A stretch of 62,816 bases of DNA from positions 1 to 62,816 of the forward strand of contig JAFXEU010000102.1 of assembly GCA_017520845.1 (NCBI GenBank), in the 5' to 3' direction. The notes under the pieces were generated by a model, which did no database searches, had not been told where the DNA came from, and worked only from the letters and a program-made list of their open reading frames with translations. Position 1 is the stretch's first letter. Each line of letters opens with the position of its first letter. Made by a program: the position numbers and the translations under genes. This stretch comes from Kiritimatiellia bacterium. GTDB taxonomy: Bacteria > Verrucomicrobiota > Kiritimatiellia > RFP12 > UBA1067. Shown one piece after another: positions 25,054 to 32,552 of the stretch.

Positions 25054-26004
25054 TCAGAAGCGGCGACGCTTCGAGAGCAGATAGAGAACGAAAGCGATAA
25101 GCCCCGTAGAGCACGCCGCAATCGCCGAAAGAAGCCAAAACACCTTCGGGTCACCGCCACCGTCGACAAACGGTAGCTTAATATTCATACCGTAAGCCGA
25201 AGTAATCAAAGTAGGCACGGCCAAGAAAATCGTAACGACCGTAAGATACTTCATCACGTTATTAAGGTTGTTGTTAATGAGCGAAGCGAAAGTATCGAGA
25301 GTACCGTTAAGAATGTTAGCGTGGATCGTCGCCGTTTCGAGCGCCTGCTGATATTCGACCATAGCGTCCTCAAGCTGATCGCGGTCGTCCTCCGAAAGCG
25401 CTAGCTGGCGCGCGGTATTGGCGCGGGCGAGGGCGATGGTATCGGCCTTTAAAGAGGTCGTAAAATATACGAACGTCTTTTCGATCGTTAAAAGCTTCAA
25501 GAGTACTTCGTTCGAAATCGACCTATGCAGCTCCTCTTCGAGAGCGAGGGTGCGCTGATGGACATCCTGAAGATAGCGCAAGAAGAGTACGCCACCATGC
25601 CAGAGAAGACGGAACGCGAAGCGGTACTGATCGCTCGGCGGACAGACGCGGCGGATCTGATCGAGAAACGCGGTCGTGACGGGAGTTCTCGCGCTGCAGA
25701 CCGTAATGACGGAGCGCCCAAAAAGAATAATGCCGAGCGGGACCGTACGATAGGGAACAACCTCATCATCCTCCAAAGGACACGGCACGTGAATAATGAG
25801 CATCGACGAATCGTCGTCGTAGTCGAAACGCGGACGTTCTTCAGAGTCGAGAGGGTCGGTTAAAAAGTCGCGCGGCACTTGAGAGAAAGTTAAAACTCTC
25901 TCAAGTTCGGTGGTCGTAGGTTCAACGAGATTAATCCAACAGGAAGGCGCAAATTCAAGCGTCTCCTTAAGACCTCCGTTCTCCCACTGGTAAATCGATA
26001 TCAT
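25054..26004 (-). CDS. corA: CorA family divalent-metal (Mg2+/Co2+) channel
   Basis: The 316-residue protein has a cytoplasmic alpha/beta and long-helix domain followed by two C-terminal transmembrane helices. The diagnostic GMN motif is at about 272-274 (SAYGMNIKLPF), at the end of the first helix. The second helix runs FWLLSAIAACSTGLIAFVLY before a basic tail. Length and layout fit CorA, which takes up magnesium as a pentamer. GGAGGG precedes the ATG closely. It lies between pheS and the MATE gene; the link looks purely transcriptional. Confidence 0.95.
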   Translation of the reverse strand: MISIYQWENGGLKETLEFAPSCWINLVEPTTTELERVLTFSQVPRDFLTDPLDSEERPRFDYDDDSSMLIIHVPCPLEDDEVVPYRTVPLGIILFGRSVITVCSARTPVTTAFLDQIRRVCPPSDQYRFAFRLLWHGGVLFLRYLQDVHQRTLALEEELHRSISNEVLLKLLTIEKTFVYFTTSLKADTIALARANTARQLALSEDDRDQLEDAMVEYQQALETATIHANILNGTLDTFASLINNNLNNVMKYLTVVTIFLAVPTLITSAYGMNIKLPFVDGGGDPKVFWLLSAIAACSTGLIAFVLYLLSKRRRF

Positions 26005-26037
26005 GACCGCCCTCCATATCTTTTATCCGATTGAGGT

Positions 26038-27045
26038 TCAGGCCAGCTGATCGAGGAATCTTACATCGTTCTCGTAAAGCCAGCGGATATCCTGGATGCC
26101 GTACTTGATCATCGCGATACGCTCGACGCCGAAGCCGAACGCGTAACCCGAGACAGCGTCGGGATCGTAACCGACATGCTTGAATACGCGGGGATCGACC
26201 ATGCCGGCGCCGGCGACTTCAATCCAGCCGGACTGCTTGCAGACGTTGCAACCCTTACCCTTGCAGACATGGCAGGTAAAATCGACCTCGACCGAAGGCT
26301 CGGTGAACGGGAAGAAGTGAGGACGGAAGCGAACCGTAACGCCATCACCCATCATCTCTTTAGCGAAGTACGCGAGAACGCTCTTTAAGTCAGCGAGCGA
26401 AACGCTCTTGGTATCAACGTAAAGGCCTTCGATCTGATGGAAGTTCGCGGAGTGGGTCGCATCTGTCGTATCGCGGCGATAAGTGCGCCCGGGGCAAATG
26501 ATTCTCACGGGCGGCTTATTAGCGAGCATCGCACGGATCTGGACGGGCGAAGTCTGGGTTCTCAAAAGGCAATCCTCGCCGAACCAGAAAGTGTCGCTGC
26601 GATCCATCGAAGGATGGTGGGCGGGAGTATTAAGAGCCGTAAAGTTGTTGAACTTATTCTCAAGCTCGGGACCGTCGGCTACAGTAAAGCCGAGACGCGC
26701 GAAAATCGCGGCGCTCTCTTCGATAACGCGCGAGAGAGGATGCTTAACACCGAGCCCCCACCAGCGGCCGGGCATCGTAAGATCGGCGTCGACAGCTTTC
26801 TCGGCCGCCGTAAAACCCTTGGACGAAAGAGCGGTCTCGACCTCGGCGCGCCAAGCCTGAACAGCCTTACCGAACGCGGGGCGCTCTTCTTTAGGGACAT
26901 CCTTCATCGCCTTAATAAGCGCGGGAATCGAGCCATTACGACCGACATACTTAACGCGAAGAGCTTCAACCGCTGCGGCATCAGCCGCCGCCGCTACTTC
27001 TGCAAGGCTCGCTGCCTTTGCGATTTCGAGTTCTGCAAGAGTCAT
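26038..27045 (-). CDS. pheS: Phenylalanine-tRNA ligase alpha subunit
   Basis: The 335-residue protein has the PheS coiled-coil N-terminus and the class II synthetase core: motif 2-type FHQIEGLYVD and motif 3 FGFGVERIAMIKYGI. PHFFPFTEPSVEVDFTCHVC is the expected conserved segment, and a CxxC...CxxC knuckle follows in it. PheS pairs with PheT to charge tRNA-Phe, yet no pheT is adjacent: corA follows at once. AAGGA is well placed before the ATG. In many genomes pheST is one operon, so the beta subunit must be encoded elsewhere here. Confidence 0.96.
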   Translation of the reverse strand: MTLAELEIAKAASLAEVAAAADAAAVEALRVKYVGRNGSIPALIKAMKDVPKEERPAFGKAVQAWRAEVETALSSKGFTAAEKAVDADLTMPGRWWGLGVKHPLSRVIEESAAIFARLGFTVADGPELENKFNNFTALNTPAHHPSMDRSDTFWFGEDCLLRTQTSPVQIRAMLANKPPVRIICPGRTYRRDTTDATHSANFHQIEGLYVDTKSVSLADLKSVLAYFAKEMMGDGVTVRFRPHFFPFTEPSVEVDFTCHVCKGKGCNVCKQSGWIEVAGAGMVDPRVFKHVGYDPDAVSGYAFGFGVERIAMIKYGIQDIRWLYENDVRFLDQLA

Positions 27046-27054
27046 TTTAATTCC

Positions 27055-27930
27055 TTAGATAAGTCCGACACCGGCGAGCGTCGCTTTCATTCTCTCAAGA
27101 TTACCGTCCGTCGTCTCGCAGAGAGGAAGACGGAACACACGATCAATTTTACCCATAAGCGCGAGAGCCTCTTTAACCATTACGGGATTAACGTCGATAA
27201 AGAGATCGCGGAAAAGCTTATAATATTTATTATGATATTCGCGCGCCTTAACATAGTCACCAGCCATCGCGAAGCGGACCATGTCGCCCATTTCTTTAGG
27301 AATTACGTTGGAAGCGACTGAAATTACACCCTCGGCGCCGACAGAAATCATAGGAACGGCGAGCGAGTCGTCACCGGAAAGAACGGTGAAATCGGGGAGC
27401 ATATTCTTAATCGCAGAGACGCGATCTACAGAACCTGCAGCCTCCTTAATGGCTACGATATTCGGGTGGCTAGCTAAGCGCGCAACGACATCAAGCGGAA
27501 TCTCGCGCCCGGCACGCCCGGGAACATTATAAAGAATAACGGGAAGGCCGAGGTCGGCTACCGTCATAAAGTGGCGATAGATGCCCTCGGCGTTGGGCTT
27601 ATTGTAGTAGGGAGTCACCTGCAAACTCGCATCGGCTCCGCCCGCGTCAATAACGGCCTTAGTTAAAGAAATCGCTTCGGAAGTTGAATTCGCGCCGGTC
27701 CCGGCTACAATCGTAACCTTACCGTTCGCGAATTCGATGGTCTTTTCGATTACCTTATGATGCTCTTCATGGCTCAAGGTCGGAGATTCGCCGGTCGTAC
27801 CGACAGCGCAGATACCTTCGACGCCGGCGGCAACCTGTTCCTCGACTATGGCCTTTAATTTGCCGTAATCGACCTCGCCCTTCGTATCGAAGGGAGTTAT
27901 CATCGCCGTGATTGTGCCTGAGAGTTTCAT
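27055..27930 (-). CDS. dapA: 4-hydroxy-tetrahydrodipicolinate synthase
   Basis: DapA condenses pyruvate with aspartate semialdehyde in the lysine and peptidoglycan (diaminopimelate) pathway. The TIM-barrel protein shows AVGTTGESPTLSHEEH near residue 44, LYNVPGR with the catalytic Tyr near 134, and VAIKEAAGS with the Schiff-base Lys near 162. I chose the ATG at 27930 over one 6 nt upstream because GGAAG is then about 7 nt away and the protein opens with the family-typical MKLSGTITAMITPF. It lies 32 nt after serC and 9 nt before pheS. Confidence 0.96.
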   Translation of the reverse strand: MKLSGTITAMITPFDTKGEVDYGKLKAIVEEQVAAGVEGICAVGTTGESPTLSHEEHHKVIEKTIEFANGKVTIVAGTGANSTSEAISLTKAVIDAGGADASLQVTPYYNKPNAEGIYRHFMTVADLGLPVILYNVPGRAGREIPLDVVARLASHPNIVAIKEAAGSVDRVSAIKNMLPDFTVLSGDDSLAVPMISVGAEGVISVASNVIPKEMGDMVRFAMAGDYVKAREYHNKYYKLFRDLFIDVNPVMVKEALALMGKIDRVFRLPLCETTDGNLERMKATLAGVGLI

Positions 27931-27968
27931 TGTCATTCTTCCGAAGCGTTTATTGACTTTTAAACCTG

Positions 27969-29060
27969 TTAGCCGTTCTTCTTCTCGAAGTCCTTCATGA
28001 AGGCGACGAGCGCGTCAACGCCTTCCATCGGGAACGCATTGTAGATCGAAGCGCGGATACCGCCGACGGAACGGTGGCCCTTCAACGAGCTCATTCCGGC
28101 GGCCTTGGCCTCTTCGATGAACTTCTTCTCGAGAGCTTCGTCGCCGTTCTTGATGCGCCAGGTGACGTTCATGAGCGAACGATATTCCTTAACGGCGGTG
28201 CCCGTCCAGAAGTCGCTCGAATCAATCACGTCGTAAATCTTGCCGGCCTTCTCGACGTTGAGCTTAAAGAGGTTCTCCTTGCCCATCTTCTTGACCCACT
28301 TCATCGTTTCGCCGAAGATGTAGATACCCCAGGTCGGAGGCGTATTGTAAAGAGAATTCTCCTTCGTGTAGGTGCGGTACTGGAGCATCGTGGGGATGTC
28401 TTCAGGGCCCTTCTCCGCGAAATCGTTGCGGATTGCGACGACGGCCATACCGGAAGGACCGAGGTTCTTCTGGGCGCCGGCGTAGAACATCGAGAACTTA
28501 TTGTAGTCGCGCTCGCAGCTGAGGATGTCGGAAGACATATCGCCGATCAAAGGAACGGATACGTCGGGAATCGTCTTCAATTCAGCGCCCGAAATCGTCT
28601 CGTTCGTGCAGATGTGGGCGTAAGCGGCGCCCTCGGTCCAGTTGAAGGTGTCGGGCTGACGGGTAGGAATATCCTTCTGGCAGTCGGCGACGATGTTTAC
28701 GGAAGCGCCGCGAAGAGCCGCGACCTTCTTGGCCTCCTTGATGGCCTTGTTGGACCATGTGCCGGCGTTGGCGTAGTCGGCGACCTGACCGTTGCCGAGG
28801 AAATTCATGGGGATCATGCCGAACTGCATGGACGCGCCGCCCTGGATAAAGCAGACGGACCAATCATCGTTAAGGCCGCAGAGCTCCTTGAACGTGGCGA
28901 TCGCCTCCTGATGGATGGCATCGTAATCCTTGCCACGGTGGGACATTTCCATTACGGACATTCCCGTACCCTTGTAATCAACGAGATCCTTCTGAGCATC
29001 CTGAAGGACTTCGAGCGGAAGCGCCGCGGGACCGGCGGAGAAATTATATGCACGTGCCAT
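27969..29060 (-). CDS. serC: Phosphoserine aminotransferase
   Basis: SerC makes O-phospho-L-serine from 3-phosphohydroxypyruvate and is also used in pyridoxal phosphate synthesis. The 363-residue fold-type I aminotransferase opens with NFSAGPAALP, has FIQGGASMQF near residue 71 and the PLP Lys198 in FYAGAQKNLGPSG. The length is standard. It heads the serC-dapA-pheS-corA-MATE run, with a strong promoter and an ~80-nt leader. AAAGG precedes the ATG. Confidence 0.97.
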   Translation of the reverse strand: MARAYNFSAGPAALPLEVLQDAQKDLVDYKGTGMSVMEMSHRGKDYDAIHQEAIATFKELCGLNDDWSVCFIQGGASMQFGMIPMNFLGNGQVADYANAGTWSNKAIKEAKKVAALRGASVNIVADCQKDIPTRQPDTFNWTEGAAYAHICTNETISGAELKTIPDVSVPLIGDMSSDILSCERDYNKFSMFYAGAQKNLGPSGMAVVAIRNDFAEKGPEDIPTMLQYRTYTKENSLYNTPPTWGIYIFGETMKWVKKMGKENLFKLNVEKAGKIYDVIDSSDFWTGTAVKEYRSLMNVTWRIKNGDEALEKKFIEEAKAAGMSSLKGHRSVGGIRASIYNAFPMEGVDALVAFMKDFEKKNG

Positions 29061-29146
29061 TTTAAGTTTACCTTTCGTCTGATCTTTTTAGAGTTTATCT
29101 TTATTTTACCTTGCCCGTAGAGATTATCAAGTGGACAATTGCGGAT

Positions 29147-29175
29147 ATTATACTCTTTTAACCGCTTTCAGGCAA
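29147..29175 (-). promoter_or_regulatory. Promoter of serC
   Basis: The -35 TTGCCT (29170-29175), 17-nt spacer and perfect -10 TATAAT (29147-29152) form one of the best sigma70-type promoters in the window, with no TG extension. The leader is about 80 nt. A separate perfect palindrome TTGACCAATGGTCAA at 29221-29235 lies upstream, over the stop of the glycosyltransferase gene. Confidence 0.75.
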
Positions 29176-29231
29176 GCGCTCTGGCCATGCATCCACTTTT
29201 GCTACCGCTAATAAGAGCTCTTGACCAATGG

Positions 29232-30461
29232 TCAAACGCCGTCGCGCACTCGCGCCGCAAAATCAACATACGAGTCGTAGATTTTAGAAGCGTCAAACTG
29301 CTCGTCAAGCATTCGCGATGAGGCTTTACGCATTTCAGCAAGGCGGGGGAGAAGAGATTTTACGGCCTGAACCAGCGAAGCGCTCTCACCGAACGAATAT
29401 GACACCCCCGCGCCGTATTCATTTAAAAGGCGAGCGCTCTCACCGCCCAGCGAACTGACAATAGCGAGAGAACTCTTTGCGTAGTCCGCCAATTTATAAG
29501 GTATCCCGACACAGCTCGACGGATCCATCGGAACAAGACCGACATCGCTCCTCTTTAAGAGTTCTCCGAGTTCCGATTCGCTCAGATACCCGTGAAATTT
29601 TACGCCCGTTATGCCCTTTCTTTCGACAAGCTCTTTAAGAGCATCTTCCTGCTCCCCTTTACCAGCAATATCCAAGTTAGCAAGAGCGCCTAACTCCCCG
29701 ACGGCCTCGACAGCCGTCACCAGGTCGTAGCTTCTGCCCATGTTACCCGCATAGACTATACGCAAGGGGACTGTCCCCGTTGAGGTATGAATGAGGGAAG
29801 GGGGAAGAGGGAAGAGGGAAGAGGGATAGTGTTTGGGCAGATTAGTAAGGGGAGTGTCCCCTTTAGTTATGCCGTGGTAGAAGCGGCGGATATCTTTAGA
29901 AAATCCATAAGAACGCGCTAGTTCCACGTAATTATCGGCGACGGTGGTAATTGCAGATGCCCTTAAATAATTGCGCTTTGCCAATCGTCTTAACGGCCAG
30001 AGAAAGATTCTGGGCACGACCCGCTCGAATGTCTCGGGCCATGCGTCCATGATATCGACAATGACTCTGGCACCTGTTTCAGAGGCTATCGTATGAGACG
30101 CGTCGACCAGACCTAAAGGCGGAGAGCTCGCGATTATAAGATCAGGCGCTTTATAGCGACCGTTTCGAATCGCTTCGCGGGCTGCCTTTAAAAACGTTTT
30201 CGCCAGTTTACGGTGGGACATTAAGCGACTTAAAGAAACATTCTTAAAATACGGCTTCGTTTCCAGTATCTCGATCTCAAACGGCACTTCAATGCCAAAA
30301 TCCAAAACCCGCTTTTTTTTATTCGCATGGGAAAAATCGCTCGTCCAATAAACGACAGTATGCCCCGCCTTACGAAACGCTTCGGACATAAGCCAAAAGC
30401 GCATTGGGCGATACCCTTCCAAAGGCAGATTGTCAAAAGGATTTACAATCCAGACATTCAC
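29232..30461 (-). CDS. Glycosyltransferase family 4, carrying an in-frame repeat insertion
   Basis: The 409-residue protein is a GT-B (GT4/WcaI-like) glycosyltransferase that would add sugars to a surface glycan at the inner membrane. It shows an N-terminal Rossmann half (MNVWIVNPFDNLPLEGYRP; DIMDAWPETFERV), then LRIVYAGNMG at the start of the second half and a C-terminal nucleotide-sugar site around GLVPMDPSSCVGIPYKLADYA. Residues about 199-233, at the join of the two halves, are low-complexity (PSSLFPLPPS) and are encoded by the composite repeat at 29764-29864; homologues would be expected to lack them. The start is GTG with GGGG/AAGG upstream. It is the last gene after the FadL-like and TetR genes. 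Confidence 0.85.
   Translation of the reverse strand: MNVWIVNPFDNLPLEGYRPMRFWLMSEAFRKAGHTVVYWTSDFSHANKKKRVLDFGIEVPFEIEILETKPYFKNVSLSRLMSHRKLAKTFLKAAREAIRNGRYKAPDLIIASSPPLGLVDASHTIASETGARVIVDIMDAWPETFERVVPRIFLWPLRRLAKRNYLRASAITTVADNYVELARSYGFSKDIRRFYHGITKGDTPLTNLPKHYPSSLFPLPPSLIHTSTGTVPLRIVYAGNMGRSYDLVTAVEAVGELGALANLDIAGKGEQEDALKELVERKGITGVKFHGYLSESELGELLKRSDVGLVPMDPSSCVGIPYKLADYAKSSLAIVSSLGGESARLLNEYGAGVSYSFGESASLVQAVKSLLPRLAEMRKASSRMLDEQFDASKIYDSYVDFAARVRDGV
29764..29864. repeat. Composite repeat inside the glycosyltransferase gene: palindrome, heptads, palindrome
   Basis: A first palindrome GGGGACTGTCCCC (29766-29778) and a second GGGGAGTGTCCCC (29849-29861) bracket a minus-strand heptad array near 29790-29825: CCCTCTT three times, CCCCCTT and CCCTCAT. 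The whole unit is about 101 nt and stays in frame with the gene, adding about 33-35 residues between the two Rossmann halves. The palindrome belongs to the dispersed family found in gaps at 5402, 7284, 11200 and 11845. Confidence 0.8.
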
Positions 30462-30475
30462 GCCTTAGCCCCTTT

Positions 30476-31078
30476 TCAGTGTACCTTGGCCTTGAAAGTC
30501 AAAAGAAGCGTATCAAGCGAATCTATCGAATCCGAAATCTTAGCTCCGCCGGAAATCGTTATACGCAAAATCGCCGCCTCAAAAAGAGTGTAAACGAGCG
30601 ATGTCGCGGAATTAATGTTAAGAGCGGCATCAAATTCGCCCTTATGCCTGCCCTCGACAATCAACGAATGAATAATGCGCCTCATACCGACCGTATGACG
30701 CATAATATTCTCAATAGGAACCTTACCCTTACGTTGATACTCACTTAAAAAATCGATAATTACACAAAGAAAATCGCGATTATCATAAAGAAGCGCGAAT
30801 ACCGCCGTGCACAACTGACGCAACTTAGCCCCTGCCGCCTGGCCAGAGCGCATAACTTCATGATATTTATCAGCGATTGAAGACGTTGCCTCGTTGATCG
30901 CTTCATTGAATATCGTGCGCTTATCCTTAAAGTACGTATATAAAAGCGTACGCGCAACACCGCACTCGCTCGCGATCATGCCGAAATTGACAGCGTTAAA
31001 GCCATGGCGGGCGAACAGCTTTAAGCTGGTCGCCCGGATTTCGCGTTTGCGCTCTTTATGATTTATCGCTTTTGCCAT
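30476..31078 (-). CDS. TetR/AcrR family transcriptional regulator
   Basis: The 200-residue protein has a TetR N-terminal DNA-binding domain: FARHGFNAVNFGMIASECGVARTLLYTYF, cut here as helix 1 FARHGFNAVNF and recognition helix CGVARTLLYTYF, followed by KDKRTIF. The ligand domain (about 60-200) is helical. I chose the ATG at 31078 because AAGGA is 9 nt before it; an ATG 9 nt further upstream overlaps that site. It lies directly after the FadL-like gene and before the glycosyltransferase gene on the same strand, with its own extended -10. The two inverted repeats at the FadL-like promoter are its most likely targets. Confidence 0.92.
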   Translation of the reverse strand: MAKAINHKERKREIRATSLKLFARHGFNAVNFGMIASECGVARTLLYTYFKDKRTIFNEAINEATSSIADKYHEVMRSGQAAGAKLRQLCTAVFALLYDNRDFLCVIIDFLSEYQRKGKVPIENIMRHTVGMRRIIHSLIVEGRHKGEFDAALNINSATSLVYTLFEAAILRITISGGAKISDSIDSLDTLLLTFKAKVH

Positions 31079-31080
31079 GG

Positions 31081-31111
31081 CCGCCATTCCTTCAGGCGGT
31101 ATATTATATCA
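31081..31111 (-). promoter_or_regulatory. tetR promoter and ribosome-site hairpin
   Basis: The extended -10 TGATATAAT is at 31103-31111, right after the fadL-like stop. The leader contains CCGCC and GGCGG arms (31081-31085 and 31095-31099) around a 9-nt loop that contains the AAGGA ribosome-binding site, so the site is presented in a small hairpin loop just before the start codon. Whether this limits or exposes the site is not known. Confidence 0.5.
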
Positions 31112-31113
31112 AA

Positions 31114-32397
31114 TTAGAACGAGTACGACACAGAGGCCGAAACGATGTGTGAATAGGAGTTGTCGCACTGGAACTTGTGGCCTCCGATCATACGGGACTC
31201 GGACTCCATGATAATGAAGTTGTAGCCGAGATCGACGCGCCAGTTATCGAGGAACTTGTAGCCTACGCCAAAGCCGACGATATGACGGTCACCGGGAGGA
31301 AGCATGGTCGTACCGTGAGCTTCGCCCGAAGGATCCCAGTCGTAGGAATAACCGAGTCTGCCGGAGAAATTCCTAGTGAAATCATATTCAAAACCGAACC
31401 CAAGGCGCCAGGCGTCATGCCAATTGAGCTCTTCGGTATAACTGGTATGCTTACCGGAGTAATCCTTAGGCAAACGGAAATCAATGTGATTGACCGTACT
31501 CCACTCGGTCCAGGTAAGAGAGGCTCCGCCGCGGAACTTCTTCGTGAAGTCGTAATTCGCACCGAAAGTGAGTGAGGCGGGCAAGACGAGTTTAGCTTTG
31601 GCGCTTCCGTTGCGCGGCGCATTCAGCGCAGCGGCCTTGCCGGAATTATCGACATATTCGGCTTCCATATCGCCTTCAATGCGATGATTGATGCGGGAAC
31701 GGTAAACCAAACCGAGGCGCAGATCGTCCGTGAGCTTATACTGGGTCGCGAGAACATAACCGCAACTGAAATCATCGCCTTCCAAATGAGTACGAATAAA
31801 CTGACGACCTAAAGAAACATCTACAGGACCAAATACCGGATGCATCACCGTCGTATGTAAATCATCATGATCAAACGGCGTCTTCTTGTTCTCGAACGAA
31901 ATGTACGACATGCGCGCACCAGCCGCAATTGACCAATTCTCCGTAATCTTATAAGCAATGTTAGGATTGAACGTGAACTGCTGAATTGTCGTTTCAGTCG
32001 TATCGGCTCTCAAATCCCAGTTGTTATCATACTTCGTACCGAGACCGTATTCGCAATACGTACCAAAACCCAAAAAGAACTTATCATTCCAAACAGGTGC
32101 TGCGATATACGCATGTGGCGGCGGGAACCAGCCGGGATTCATCTTAGACTGCATCTTACCGTCAACCTTGACATCGCAGAATGGATTGATAAGCGACATA
32201 CCGACCATGACCTGCACGTTCGTGCACTCGGTCAAGTTAGCGGGGTTGTAGTAGTTGGCGGAAGCATCTCCTGTAGAACCGACAAGACCGTTACCCATAC
32301 CTACGCCGCGAGCGGACGATTCGTAAAGACCGAATCCCGCAGCAAAAGCGGAACTGATAGCGGTAGCACACACTGAAGCGACTAAGAGCTTTTTCAT
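31114..32397 (-). CDS. OmpP1/FadL-family outer-membrane transporter
   Basis: The product from the ATG at 32397 is 427 residues: a signal peptide (about 1-19, ending SSAFA), then AGFGLYESSARGVGMGNGLVG, the classic FadL N-terminal hatch opening, and NYYNPANLT near residue 50, the family NPA motif. The remainder is amphipathic beta-strand sequence ending in an aromatic (SASVSYSF), as outer-membrane barrels do. FadL proteins import long-chain fatty acids or other hydrophobic compounds. I preferred this start to an upstream one because AAGGAA is correctly placed and the signal peptide then begins at MKKLL. It has a well-formed promoter with two inverted repeats. Confidence 0.92.
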   Translation of the reverse strand: MKKLLVASVCATAISSAFAAGFGLYESSARGVGMGNGLVGSTGDASANYYNPANLTECTNVQVMVGMSLINPFCDVKVDGKMQSKMNPGWFPPPHAYIAAPVWNDKFFLGFGTYCEYGLGTKYDNNWDLRADTTETTIQQFTFNPNIAYKITENWSIAAGARMSYISFENKKTPFDHDDLHTTVMHPVFGPVDVSLGRQFIRTHLEGDDFSCGYVLATQYKLTDDLRLGLVYRSRINHRIEGDMEAEYVDNSGKAAALNAPRNGSAKAKLVLPASLTFGANYDFTKKFRGGASLTWTEWSTVNHIDFRLPKDYSGKHTSYTEELNWHDAWRLGFGFEYDFTRNFSGRLGYSYDWDPSGEAHGTTMLPPGDRHIVGFGVGYKFLDNWRVDLGYNFIIMESESRMIGGHKFQCDNSYSHIVSASVSYSF

Positions 32398-32427
32398 TTT
32401 TGACAATTTCCTTTTTTTGTGTCCGTT

Positions 32428-32507
32428 TTGACATTTAGACATTTTTTGTCAAGTTGCGGGATAGTATATCACATCCTTCGGCTTGACACAATAGGGAATT
32501 TTGTCAA
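32428..32507 (-). promoter_or_regulatory. Promoter of the FadL-like gene with two TTGACA-N13-TGTCAA operators
   Basis: The -35 TTGTGT (32486-32491), a 17-nt spacer and the -10 TATACT (32463-32468, with TG ahead) form the promoter. Two inverted repeats with identical arms and identical 13-nt spacers flank it: TTGACA/TGTCAA at 32483-32488 and 32502-32507 overlapping the -35, and the same at 32428-32433 and 32447-32452 in the leader. Their centres are 55 bp apart. A further TTGACA at 32399-32404 precedes the start codon. The arrangement fits a repressor that binds at the promoter, and the nearby TetR gene is the obvious candidate. Confidence 0.7.
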
Positions 32508-32530
32508 AAATGCAACTTTTTTGAATGTCT

Positions 32531-32552
32531 CAAAAACAGGCTTAAAAAGCCA
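32531..32552 (-). terminator. Terminator of the potA-to-HAD operon
   Basis: On the minus strand GGCTT and AAGCC arms (32539-32551) enclose TTT and are followed by TGTTTTTG. The hairpin overlaps the stop codon of the FkbH-like gene. It is short but has a T-run, so it is a plausible intrinsic terminator. Confidence 0.6.

Noticed and set aside
29221..29235. TTGACCAATGGTCAA palindrome as an operator for serC
   Set aside because: It lies about 45 nt upstream of the -35 and overlaps the stop of the glycosyltransferase gene; a single perfect 15-base palindrome is suggestive but not enough to claim an operator.
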